DNA of 64,000 nt from Ruminococcaceae bacterium UBA5406 (GTDB taxonomy: Bacteria; Bacillota; Clostridia; Oscillospirales; Acutalibacteraceae): NCBI GenBank assembly GCA_002407675.1, contig DHNW01000028.1, positions 49,006 through 113,005 of the forward strand. The letters run 5' to 3'. The notes beneath the pieces are model-generated. The model was not told the DNA's origin, ran no database searches, and was given only the letters and a program-made list of their open reading frames with translations. Each line of letters begins with the position of its first letter. Within the stretch, counting starts at the first letter, position 1. Below, in pieces: positions 42,054 to 49,425 of this stretch. The position numbers and the translations under genes were made by a program.

Positions 42054-42974
42054 ATGAATGAAACCGTTATCCAAACGCGGGATATCTGTAAAACCTATGG
42101 CAAATTTTCCGCTGTTTCCAATTTGAATCTTCAGGTCAGTCGCGGCGATATCTACGCGCTGGTCGGCCAGAACGGCGCGGGAAAAACGACCCTGCTGAAA
42201 CTTATCTGCGGATTGACGCCCGCGTCGTCCGGAGAGCTGGAGTTCTTCGGATACAGGGAAGAGCGGCAGATCGGTCGCGCCCGTTCTAAAATGGGCTGTA
42301 TGATAGAGACGCCGGGATTTTTCCCGTATCTTTCTGCAAAGGAGAATCTTGAATGTTACCGTATCCAGCGCGGCATAAAAGATGCTGGCTGCGTCGATCG
42401 GGCACTGCAGTTTGTCGGCCTTGCCGATACAGGCCGGAAAAAATTTAAAAATTTTTCCCTTGGCATGAAGCAGCGCCTCGGCCTGGCACTGGCTGTCCTG
42501 AACGATCCGGATCTGCTGATACTCGACGAGCCGATCAACGGGCTTGATCCCATGGGCATTAAGGAATTCCGGGAAATCCTGATGAAATTGAACCGTGAAA
42601 AGAAAACAACCGTCCTCATTTCAAGCCATATTCTCGGCGAGCTGTCCCAGATTGCTACGGTGTACGGTTTTATCCGGGGAGGGGAACTGATGGAGCATCT
42701 TTCCGCACAGGAGCTTCAGGAAAAATGCCGGAAGTATTTGCTTCTGAACGTAGACGACGCGCAGAAGGCGGCGGCCGTTTTAAAAAATCAGCCCGGCTGT
42801 GCTTTCAGCGTGGAGGATCAAAACACTCTCCACGTCAGGCAGGGCTATGAAAAACCGGAACTTCTCGTGCAGGCGCTGGTTAAGAATGGGGTCATGGTTT
42901 CGCAGGTGTACCGTTCTGGTATGAACCTGGAACAGTATTTTGTCAGTCTAATGGAGGGAAAGAAACATGCTTAA
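42054..42974 (+). CDS. ABC transporter ATP-binding protein (BcrA-like)
   Basis: A 306-residue ATPase with Walker A VGQNGAGKTTLLKLICGL, signature FSLGMKQRLGLALAVLNDPD, Walker B LLILDEPINGLDP and the switch His in LISSHILGEL. A C-terminal extension (residues 225-306) is typical of BcrA-like peptide or bacitracin exporters. It overlaps the permease gene by 8 bp. With operator A it belongs to the YtrA-type regulon. Export of an antimicrobial or cell-wall-active compound is plausible but unproven. Confidence 0.88.
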   Translation: MNETVIQTRDICKTYGKFSAVSNLNLQVSRGDIYALVGQNGAGKTTLLKLICGLTPASSGELEFFGYREERQIGRARSKMGCMIETPGFFPYLSAKENLECYRIQRGIKDAGCVDRALQFVGLADTGRKKFKNFSLGMKQRLGLALAVLNDPDLLILDEPINGLDPMGIKEFREILMKLNREKKTTVLISSHILGELSQIATVYGFIRGGELMEHLSAQELQEKCRKYLLLNVDDAQKAAAVLKNQPGCAFSVEDQNTLHVRQGYEKPELLVQALVKNGVMVSQVYRSGMNLEQYFVSLMEGKKHA

Positions 42975-43686
42975 GCTGATTCACGCCGACCTGTATCGGA
43001 TTTTTCACCGATTTTATTTCTATACGATGATGGCTGCCCTGTCCGGCCTGTGTATTCTGCTGGTTACAGTGATGAAGTCTAACGGCTTCGGTACGGTCAG
43101 CGTTGCTTGGAAATTCTTCCTTTCCATTTTGATATATCCGGTTTTCCTGCTGCCGATGCTCACCGGTATTGTCGCCGGCGAAGAAAACCGGAATCATACC
43201 TTGAAAAATACCGTTTCTTTTGGTGTCAGCCGGCCGGTTCTGTATCTTTCCAAAACGTTTTCCACCATCCTGCTGGGGGTTGTCCTAATGGCGGTGGTTC
43301 TGGGGGTATACTGTGGCTTTTCCTTTCTGACTATGACAAGAGACTCTGCGTTCAGCAGCGGTTTTATCCAGGATTTTGCTGCCCGTGTTGCTTCTGTGTG
43401 TCTTGTGTATATGGCGGCCATTGCCATTTCAATTTTCTTTACCGCTATTTTCCGGCGGAATTCTCTTTCCATATTCCTGTTCTACGGTGTTTTCTTTTTT
43501 ACCGACAGCCTTTTTAAACTGCTGCATCAAACGGATCTGAATATATTTCTGCTGAAAACACAAATTTTTCGAATCGAATCGGTGCCGGTTGTCCAGTTAT
43601 TTCAGCCTGTCCTGATTTCCCTTGGAACGCTGGCTGTTTTTACCGTATTGGGTATGGCATGGTTTCGGCGCAGTGACATTTCTTAG
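42967..43686 (+). CDS. ABC-2-type transporter permease
   Basis: A 239-residue membrane protein with six hydrophobic segments, beginning MLKLIHADLYRIFHRFYFYT. A cytosolic loop VAGEENRNHTLKNTVSFGVS, typical of ABC-2/BcrB-like permeases, lies between helices 2 and 3. It overlaps the ATPase gene by 8 bp and ends 75 bases before the repressor gene. It forms one exporter with the preceding ATPase. Confidence 0.82.
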   Translation: MLKLIHADLYRIFHRFYFYTMMAALSGLCILLVTVMKSNGFGTVSVAWKFFLSILIYPVFLLPMLTGIVAGEENRNHTLKNTVSFGVSRPVLYLSKTFSTILLGVVLMAVVLGVYCGFSFLTMTRDSAFSSGFIQDFAARVASVCLVYMAAIAISIFFTAIFRRNSLSIFLFYGVFFFTDSLFKLLHQTDLNIFLLKTQIFRIESVPVVQLFQPVLISLGTLAVFTVLGMAWFRRSDIS

Positions 43687-43695
43687 AGGGATGAA

Positions 43696-43724
43696 TTGAC
43701 AAATGGAGAAAAGTACTGTACAAT
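43696..43724 (+). promoter_or_regulatory. Promoter of the ytrA-like operon
   Basis: TTGACA (43696-43701), 17 bases, then TACAAT (43719-43724). It overlaps the start of operator B by two bases. Confidence 0.8.
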
Positions 43725-43746
43725 TGTATTATCAATGTAATACAAT
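43723..43746. promoter_or_regulatory. Operator B for the YtrA-type repressor
   Basis: ATTGTATTA-TCAATG-TAATACAAT: a perfect 9-bp inverted repeat with a 6-bp spacer. It lies just after the -10 box and covers the transcription start of the repressor's own operon, so autorepression is expected. Confidence 0.8.
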
Positions 43747-43760
43747 CAGGAGGTGACAAT

Positions 43761-44138
43761 ATGCCGTGGAATTTACAGTCCGATAGGCCAATTTACTCAC
43801 AGCTTATAGAAAAAGTACAGCTCTTAATTGTTTCGGGCGTTTATCCGGCAGGCTCAAAACTGCCGTCCGTTCGGGATTTGGCCGCAGAAGCGTCCGTTAA
43901 TCCCAACACCATGCAGCGTGCGTTAGCGCAACTTGAAAACGAAGGGCTTTTATATTCCCAGAGGACCAGCGGGAGATTTGTAACGGAGGATGTTGAGAAA
44001 GTTATGCAGACGAAGAATTCCCTTGCGGCAAACCTGATTCATACATTTATCCGTAAAATGAATCAGCTTGGTTACAATAAACAGCAGATCTATTCCATGC
44101 TCGGCCAGATTATGAAGGAGGAAGAACATCATGGATAG
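43761..44138 (+). CDS. GntR-family regulator, YtrA subfamily
   Basis: A 125-residue repressor. The GntR winged helix fills residues 1-70: RPIYSQLIEKVQLLIVSGVY, GSKLPSVRDLAAEASVNPNT and MQRALAQLENEGLLYSQRTS. There is only a short helical tail, as in YtrA. YtrA-type proteins repress linked ABC exporter genes and are relieved by cell-wall antibiotics in some species. AGGAGGTGA precedes the ATG. The gene overlaps the following ATPase gene by 8 bp. Matching operators lie upstream of this operon and of the ABC module at 42054. Confidence 0.92.
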   Translation: MPWNLQSDRPIYSQLIEKVQLLIVSGVYPAGSKLPSVRDLAAEASVNPNTMQRALAQLENEGLLYSQRTSGRFVTEDVEKVMQTKNSLAANLIHTFIRKMNQLGYNKQQIYSMLGQIMKEEEHHG

Positions 44139-44829
44139 CATTCTGGAATGCCGGAATCTCACAAAGTACTATCCGGGCTGCCTTGCGCTGAATTCCATAA
44201 ACCTGTCTATCCCGAAAGGGCAGATTGTGGGCTTGCTGGGCCCAAACGGCAGCGGAAAAACGACTCTGATCAAACTAATCAACGGCCTTTTGGTGCCCAC
44301 CAGCGGGGAGCTCCTTGTCAACGGGCTGAAACCGGGGGTCGAGTCCAAAAAAATTATTTCCTATCTGCCGGAGCGGACTTATCTGAATGATTGGATGAAC
44401 GTGCAGAACATGATTGATTATTTCGGGGATTTTTACGAAAATTTTAATAAGGCAAAAGCGTATGATATGCTTCAGCGGCTGCATATCAACCCCAATAACC
44501 GCCTGAAGACCATGTCAAAAGGCACCAAGGAAAAAGTTCAGCTGATTCTCGTGATGAGCCGCGAAGCGGAATTATATGTGCTGGACGAACCGATCGGCGG
44601 AGTGGATCCGGCCGCTCGGGACTATATTCTGGAAACGATTATCGGCAATTACAGTGAAAATGCATCCCTTATCATTTCAACGCACTTGATTGAAGATGTA
44701 GAGAAGATCCTGGACGGAGTGGTTTTTATCAACATGGGCAATATTGTGCTGACGTCCACGGTTGACGATATCCGTGAAAAGGAAAACAAGAGCGTTGATG
44801 CACTGTTCCGGGAGGTTTTTAAATGCTGA
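44131..44829 (+). CDS. ABC transporter ATP-binding protein (YtrB-like)
   Basis: A 232-residue ATPase: Walker A LLGPNGSGKTTLIKLINGLL, Walker B LYVLDEPIGGVDPAARDYIL and switch His in ISTHLIEDVE. The signature motif is a diverged MSKGTKEKVQLILVMS in place of LSGGQ, which is common in YtrB-like exporters. It is encoded just after the repressor and overlaps the next membrane-protein gene by 7 bp. It probably powers export or resistance linked to the repressor's inducer. Confidence 0.87.
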   Translation: MDSILECRNLTKYYPGCLALNSINLSIPKGQIVGLLGPNGSGKTTLIKLINGLLVPTSGELLVNGLKPGVESKKIISYLPERTYLNDWMNVQNMIDYFGDFYENFNKAKAYDMLQRLHINPNNRLKTMSKGTKEKVQLILVMSREAELYVLDEPIGGVDPAARDYILETIIGNYSENASLIISTHLIEDVEKILDGVVFINMGNIVLTSTVDDIREKENKSVDALFREVFKC

Positions 44830-45644
44830 GTAAATTGATGAAATATGAAATTGAGGCGACACAGCGGATTTTCCTGCCCCTTTACGGCCTGATTCTTATT
44901 TTTGCCCTAATTAACAAAGTGTTTCTGAAATTTAACATGAATAACATGAGCGGCATTTCTGCGGTTCCCTTTGGCATCACCATAGTAGTTTACTGCCTGC
45001 TGATTGCGGCCCTGATGGTTATGACGCTGGTCGTCACTATCCAGAGATTTTACAAAAACCTTCTGGGTGACGAGGGATACCTTTCTTTTACGCTCCCTGT
45101 GCCGGCCCATTCCCATATTGACAGCAAAATGATCATTGCTCTGATGTGGAACATTGTGAGCCTTTTTGTTTCGCTGCTTTCTGTTTTTCTGCTGGCGATT
45201 AATGAAAATAACATTTCAAATTTCAGCCAGTTCTGCATGGAAATTGGCACTTTCTTTTCCCAGTATGGCGCTGCCGCCTACCTGCTCCTTTTGGAACTGA
45301 TTGTACTGTTGGTCGTTTCTGTTCTGCAGGTGATCCTGCAAATCTACGCGGCAACCACGGTTGGAAATTTAAGCGGTAAACATAAACTTCTAACCGGAAT
45401 CGGCGCCTACATTGGGTTCGGCGTTATCCAACAGATTATAACTTCGATTCTGATGAATTTTGGACACGGTTTAACAAATAACTGGGTCGATCTCAATCGC
45501 TTTTTTACCGGACTGACGGACTTGCAGGCTCTCCGATATGTAATGTGGGGGATTTTTGGCCTAATTGTTAATGCAGCGGTTTTCGGTGCAGCGTTTTACT
45601 TCTTCACTAACTGGATGCTGACGAAAAAACTAAATTTGGAATAA
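44823..45644 (+). CDS. ABC transporter membrane subunit
   Basis: A 273-residue protein with six or seven hydrophobic helices. It begins LSKLMKYEIEATQRIFLPLY, has a conserved cytosolic loop RFYKNLLGDEGYLSFTLPVP (a signature of clostridial YtrC/D-type permeases), and ends NWMLTKKLNLE. It overlaps the ATPase gene by 7 bp and is the last gene of the ytrA-like operon. Specificity is unknown. Confidence 0.8.
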   Translation: MLSKLMKYEIEATQRIFLPLYGLILIFALINKVFLKFNMNNMSGISAVPFGITIVVYCLLIAALMVMTLVVTIQRFYKNLLGDEGYLSFTLPVPAHSHIDSKMIIALMWNIVSLFVSLLSVFLLAINENNISNFSQFCMEIGTFFSQYGAAAYLLLLELIVLLVVSVLQVILQIYAATTVGNLSGKHKLLTGIGAYIGFGVIQQIITSILMNFGHGLTNNWVDLNRFFTGLTDLQALRYVMWGIFGLIVNAAVFGAAFYFFTNWMLTKKLNLE

Positions 45645-45722
45645 TTTAAAGAATTTGCCGTTTGGTTTTTAAGGCAGCGGCCTTTCAAATGTGCTATAAT
45701 ATTTTGCGGGGTGGTTTTCAGT

Positions 45723-46646
45723 ATGGCAGAAGTTGCGGTTCGCACTACACAGCTGGGAAAGACATACAACGGGGGAGTCTGCGCGCTTCACGACTTGACG
45801 CTTGAAGTGGAGAGCGGGGAGATTTTTGGTTTCCTCGGGCCGAACGGCGCCGGAAAGACGACAACGGTCAAGCTGCTGACCGGGCTGCTGAAACCGTCTG
45901 CCGGCTCCTGTTCGGTTTTTGGCCTTTCGCCGTTAAAAAAACCGTGCGAAGTGCACCGCCTTTGCGGTGTGATGACGGAAAGCGCGAAAATGTACAGCCA
46001 GATGACCGGGCTTGAAAACTTAATCTTTTTTGCACGGACAGCGGGCATAGACGCAGAAGCGGCCTCTGAGCGTGCGGAAGAGCTTTTGAAGCAGCTGGAT
46101 CTGTGGGATGTGCGCAGCCGGAAACTTCGCGAATATTCTACCGGTATGGCTCAGCGCCTTTCACTGGCCCGCACACTGGTCAACCGGCCCAAAATCCTGT
46201 TTTTGGACGAACCTACCAGCGGCCTGGATCCAGAATCTGCTCTGGCGGTTAACAGCATGATTGCTTCGCTTGCCAGCACGGAGGGCGTCACTGTGTTTCT
46301 CTGCACCCATCAGCTGCGGTATGCTCAGGATATCTGTGAGCGGTACGGAATTATTGATAAAGGAGCCCTTTTGGCCTGCGGAAGCGTGGAGGCACTCAGC
46401 CGCTCGGCAGGGCTCCGTGTTCGGGCTGCCCTGCGGCTGCGGGAAAATGATACGCCTGTGGATTTTCAGCGCGGCGAGGATGGCTGGTGGTACACTGACA
46501 TGCTTCAGGAAGATGAGATGCCTGCCCTGATCAAAAGCCTGGTTTCCGCCGGGCACGATATTTACGAAGCGCGGATTATCCGTCCGACGCTGGAAGATGT
46601 ATATTTCCGGTATATACAGTCTGAGGACAAGGAGGCGCTTCTATGA
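45723..46646 (+). CDS. ABC transporter ATP-binding protein
   Basis: A 307-residue ATPase: Walker A FLGPNGAGKTTTVKLLTGLL, signature YSTGMAQRLSLARTLVNRPK, Walker B ILFLDEPTSGLDPE and switch His in FLCTHQLRYAQ. A C-terminal accessory domain of about 80 residues follows. The start chosen is ATG 45723 with GGGGTGG upstream. A TGCTATAAT extended -10 (TATAAT at 45694-45699) precedes it. It overlaps the permease gene by 4 bp. No copy of the YtrA-type operator is visible here, so it is probably controlled separately. Confidence 0.87.
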   Translation: MAEVAVRTTQLGKTYNGGVCALHDLTLEVESGEIFGFLGPNGAGKTTTVKLLTGLLKPSAGSCSVFGLSPLKKPCEVHRLCGVMTESAKMYSQMTGLENLIFFARTAGIDAEAASERAEELLKQLDLWDVRSRKLREYSTGMAQRLSLARTLVNRPKILFLDEPTSGLDPESALAVNSMIASLASTEGVTVFLCTHQLRYAQDICERYGIIDKGALLACGSVEALSRSAGLRVRAALRLRENDTPVDFQRGEDGWWYTDMLQEDEMPALIKSLVSAGHDIYEARIIRPTLEDVYFRYIQSEDKEALL

Positions 46647-47440
46647 AAATCGTTTCACCCGAAGAAAAGTCGGTTATCCAAAAGGATTTCCGTGAGATTT
46701 GGGATTCCAAGATGGCACGAAGCACGATGATGGTGGTCCCGGTCGTTCTGCTTATCGTGCTACCCATTATTTTTCTTGCCGTGATTCTGAATGCCCCAAT
46801 GGATCAGATCAACGGGATCGACCGCATGATAAAGCTTCTTCCTGCTGAAGAAAAGGGCCTTTCGGTGCGGCAGGCCATGATGTATCTTGTGACCAATATG
46901 CTTTTTCCCATGTTTTTTCTTATAATTCCGCTGATGATGTCCAGTGTTTCTGCGGCAAACAGCTTTGTAGGGGAAAGAGAGCGCGGTACGCTGGAAACAC
47001 TTCTTCTGACACCCCTCAGCCTGAAACGGATTTTCAGGGCGAAGGTATTCGGCTGTACTTTTTTTTCTGCTGTTGCAACTGCCGTTTCATTCGTTGTGTT
47101 TTCCGTTATTACCGCCGTGGGGGATATTCTTCTGGAAATGCCGTTTTTTCTGAACTGGAACTGGCTGGTCCTGGTTTTTCTTCTCGCTCCCGGCATTACG
47201 GTTTTCGGGGTTGTGTTCATGGTGCTTATCTCTGCTAAAAGCAAGAGTTACCTTGAGTCGGTGCAGACTTCCGGCTATATTGTCCTGCCCCTGATTTTTC
47301 TCTTTATCGGACCGCTTTCCGGGCTTTTTCAGCTGAATGCGTTCATTCTTTTAATAATCGCAGCAGCCGTAATCGCGGTCGATTTTCCATTATGGATGAT
47401 TGCCGCGCATTCGTTTTCCCCTGAAAAACTTTTGCGGTAA
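46643..47440 (+). CDS. ABC-2-type transporter permease
   Basis: A 265-residue membrane protein with six hydrophobic helices. The cytosolic loop FVGERERGTLETLLLTPLSL, between helices 2 and 3, is diagnostic of ABC-2/NatB-like permeases. It begins KIVSPEEKSVIQKDFREIWD with a first helix at about residues 30-50. It is translationally coupled to the upstream ATPase gene (ATGA overlap). The transported compound is unknown. The following PHP gene starts about 30 bases later. Confidence 0.83.
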   Translation: MKIVSPEEKSVIQKDFREIWDSKMARSTMMVVPVVLLIVLPIIFLAVILNAPMDQINGIDRMIKLLPAEEKGLSVRQAMMYLVTNMLFPMFFLIIPLMMSSVSAANSFVGERERGTLETLLLTPLSLKRIFRAKVFGCTFFSAVATAVSFVVFSVITAVGDILLEMPFFLNWNWLVLVFLLAPGITVFGVVFMVLISAKSKSYLESVQTSGYIVLPLIFLFIGPLSGLFQLNAFILLIIAAAVIAVDFPLWMIAAHSFSPEKLLR

Positions 47441-47471
47441 TTTTGAACGAATTTCGTCTGAGGTGATGGGA

Positions 47472-48356
47472 ATGGCGGCTGATTTGCACTGCCATACAAA
47501 ATATTCGGATGGATCCCTGACGGCGGAGGAACTTGTCCTCCTTGCCAGGCGGAGTGGGATCGATACGATCGCTGTTACAGACCACGACACGTTTGCCGGG
47601 TGTGAAAGGGCGGCTTCTTTCGGCAGGAAAATAGGAGTCCGGGTTCTTCCGGGGGCGGAATTTTCCTGTGTGGATCCGCAGACTGGCCGAAAGGCACACG
47701 TCTTATGCTACCAGTGCAGCAATCCGGAGCGTCTTGAGCCCTTGTGCAGAAAAACATGCGAAGCCCGGCGAAAGGCCGGTGAGGCCATGCTGAAAAAAGT
47801 GATGGCTCTGTATCCTATTTCGCCGCAGATGGTTTTGCGCCGCGCGGGATGCAGCACCAGCCTTTTTAAACAGCATATTATGCATGCGCTGATTGACGCG
47901 GGCTATGCCCATGAGATTTTCGGACCCGTTTTTCAAAAGCTGTTTTCCCGCGGCGGCCTTGCCTCTGAACCTGTACCGTATCCGGATGTGCATGCCGTTT
48001 TAAAAGAAATCCGTCAAGCCGGCGGAATTGCTGTTTTGGCTCATCCAGGAGAATATGACAGTTACCGCCTTTTGGAGCAGCTTGCTGCGGATCACGAAAT
48101 CGACGGAGTCGAGGTTTGGCATTCAAAGAACAAAGCGGGGGACGCTGAAAAATTTGAGACAATTGCGCGCGCCGGCAATCTTCTCATGACGGGCGGAACG
48201 GACTTTCACGGGATGTATTCGAAAGTTCCCGTTCATTTGGGCACCTGCCTGACACCGGACGATCAGCTCCAACGGCTTGAAAACTGGAAAAACGGCTGTG
48301 GGAAAATTGAATCGGCACCGTATCGTATAAAGGATAGTATGGAGGAACAGAAGTAA
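47472..48356 (+). CDS. PHP-domain phosphoesterase
   Basis: A 294-residue metal-dependent phosphoesterase of the TrpH/YciV type. Metal ligands occur as DLHCHTKYSDGSLTAEELV, VTDHDT, LPGAEFSC, AHPGEYD and GGTDFHG. Relatives such as RNase AM act on nucleotides and short RNAs, which is a likely role here. The start chosen is ATG 47472 with GAGGTGAT; ATG 47466 lies inside that ribosome binding site. It is 31 bases after the permease gene and 1 base before the TSCPD gene, so it may share their transcript. Confidence 0.88.
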   Translation: MAADLHCHTKYSDGSLTAEELVLLARRSGIDTIAVTDHDTFAGCERAASFGRKIGVRVLPGAEFSCVDPQTGRKAHVLCYQCSNPERLEPLCRKTCEARRKAGEAMLKKVMALYPISPQMVLRRAGCSTSLFKQHIMHALIDAGYAHEIFGPVFQKLFSRGGLASEPVPYPDVHAVLKEIRQAGGIAVLAHPGEYDSYRLLEQLAADHEIDGVEVWHSKNKAGDAEKFETIARAGNLLMTGGTDFHGMYSKVPVHLGTCLTPDDQLQRLENWKNGCGKIESAPYRIKDSMEEQK

Positions 48357-48357
48357 A

Positions 48358-48630
48358 ATGGAATACCGGTATCGCACGAAAGGGACTTGTTCACGCGAAA
48401 TGATTGTAAATCTGAGTGAGGATGGCGGAACAGTTGAATCCGCCCGGATTATCGGGGGCTGCAATGGCAACACCAAAGGAATCTGCGCTTTAGTTCAAGG
48501 GATGAAAACAGATGAAGTGATCCAAAGATGCAAGGGCATTCGCTGCGGATTGAAACCGACTTCCTGTCCGGATCAGCTTGCCACTGCTTTGGAACAGGCA
48601 AAAGTGCTTTGCTGCAAAAGCCAGTCATAA
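48358..48630 (+). CDS. TSCPD-domain protein (TIGR03905-like)
   Basis: A 90-residue protein with GTCSREMIVNLSEDGGTVES, GGCNGNTKGICALVQGM and a C-terminal TSCPDQLATALEQA. It matches the small TIGR03905 family, which resembles the TSCPD tail of class II ribonucleotide reductases. It contains seven cysteines, so a metal or thiol role is possible; the true function is not known to me. The ribosome binding site GGAGGAAC lies inside the end of the PHP gene, so translation is coupled. A terminator follows. Confidence 0.9.
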   Translation: MEYRYRTKGTCSREMIVNLSEDGGTVESARIIGGCNGNTKGICALVQGMKTDEVIQRCKGIRCGLKPTSCPDQLATALEQAKVLCCKSQS

Positions 48631-48637
48631 GAAATCA

Positions 48638-48668
48638 GGGCTGCGATAACTCGCAGCCCCATTTTTGA
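48638..48668 (+). terminator. Rho-independent terminator of the PHP-TSCPD unit
   Basis: GGGCTGCGA (48638-48646) pairs with TCGCAGCCC (48651-48659), followed by CATTTTT. The convergent Cys-rich gene stops 12 bases further on and may use the same hairpin. Confidence 0.85.
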
Positions 48669-48679
48669 CCATTTCACTT

Positions 48680-48844
48680 TTAGCAGCCGCAGTTATTTCC
48701 GCAGTTTCCGCAGCCATCGCATCCACCGCAGCCTCCACAGCCTCCACAGCCACAGCCGCCGCCGCAGCAGCAGCACAGAATGATAATGAGCAGGATAATC
48801 CAAACACAACTGTTATTACCGCAGCCACAGGAATTGTTGCACAT
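48680..48844 (-). CDS. Cys/Gly-rich membrane-anchored small protein
   Basis: A 54-residue protein with 17 Cys and 16 Gly. Order: a short CNNSCGCGNNSC head, a hydrophobic helix at residues 14-23 (VWIILLIIIL), four consecutive Cys (24-27), then a tail of GC/GGC repeats ending CGNNCGC. The start is ATG 48844, preceded by an excellent AAAGGAGGAAAT. A longer reading to 48892 lacks a start signal. The layout recalls the YjcZ-like head-plus-helix proteins and Gly-Cys peptide precursors such as heterocycloanthracin leaders, but no modification enzyme is nearby. Metal binding or a spore/envelope role is possible. Function is unknown. Confidence 0.75.
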   Translation of the reverse strand: MCNNSCGCGNNSCVWIILLIIILCCCCGGGCGCGGCGGCGGCDGCGNCGNNCGC

Positions 48845-48936
48845 GTTGATTTCCTCCTTTCGGTTACAGTACATAATATTGCATTGGAACAAATGGTGTT
48901 ACAAGTTTTCTTCTGCTTCCCTGTAAGAATTTTTCC

Positions 48937-48966
48937 ATGACAATGTTTTGAAAATCATGGTATAAT
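48937..48966 (+). promoter_or_regulatory. Promoter of the mcsA-like/mcsB-like/TPR unit
   Basis: ATGACA (48937-48942), 18 bases, then TATAAT (48961-48966), 18 bases before ATG 48985. No CtsR-like heptad direct repeat is visible nearby. Confidence 0.55.
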
Positions 48967-48984
48967 AACAGGGAAGGGAAACCA

Positions 48985-49425
48985 ATGGGGGGAATGGAAA
49001 TGCTTTGCCAGCGGTGTGGCAAAAATTCTGCTTCAATTTCTGTTAAGTCCATTTCGGGCGGTAAACTGGCCGAATATGCTTTATGCGCGGAATGCGCGCG
49101 GGAACTTGGCTATGGAAACTTCCTTACAGGGCCGGGATACCATTTGGATGATTTTGTCCATGAGTTTTTCAATGGAACCGATGATATCCGCTGTAAATGC
49201 TGCGGTTCCTCTTTCAGTGATATTATACGGAGCGGACGGGCGGGCTGTGCCGAGTGCTACCGTACGTTTTATGACCGGCTTCTCCCGATCATACGCCAGA
49301 TCCATGGAAGCGACACGCACCGGGGAAAAATTCCCGGAGGAGCCCTGCCGCAGGTGCGCCTTGACAGCCAGATTACCCTATCGGTCGGCGGCGGGGATAA
49401 ACCAGATGGCGGGGGGACCGGGTAA
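48985..49425 (+). CDS. mcsA: McsA-like zinc-finger protein lacking the UVR motif
   Basis: A 146-residue protein (or 143 from the next in-frame ATG). The N-terminal and central zinc knuckles of McsA are intact: MLCQRCGKN, ALCAECARELG, RCKCCGSSFSDI and AGCAECYRTFYDRLLPII, followed by QIHGSDTHRGKIP. In McsA a UVR-type coiled coil should follow. Here the chain ends after about 30 further residues rich in Gly and Asp (LSVGGGDKPDGGGTG). It overlaps the mcsB-like start by one base. McsA normally activates McsB in the CtsR stress circuit; ctsR and clpC are absent. Confidence 0.82.
   Translation: MGGMEMLCQRCGKNSASISVKSISGGKLAEYALCAECARELGYGNFLTGPGYHLDDFVHEFFNGTDDIRCKCCGSSFSDIIRSGRAGCAECYRTFYDRLLPIIRQIHGSDTHRGKIPGGALPQVRLDSQITLSVGGGDKPDGGGTG

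Noticed and set aside
48665..48940. Ala/Thr-rich reading frame opposite the Cys-rich gene
   Set aside because: It is the complement of GC-rich Gly/Cys codons and has no ribosome binding site.
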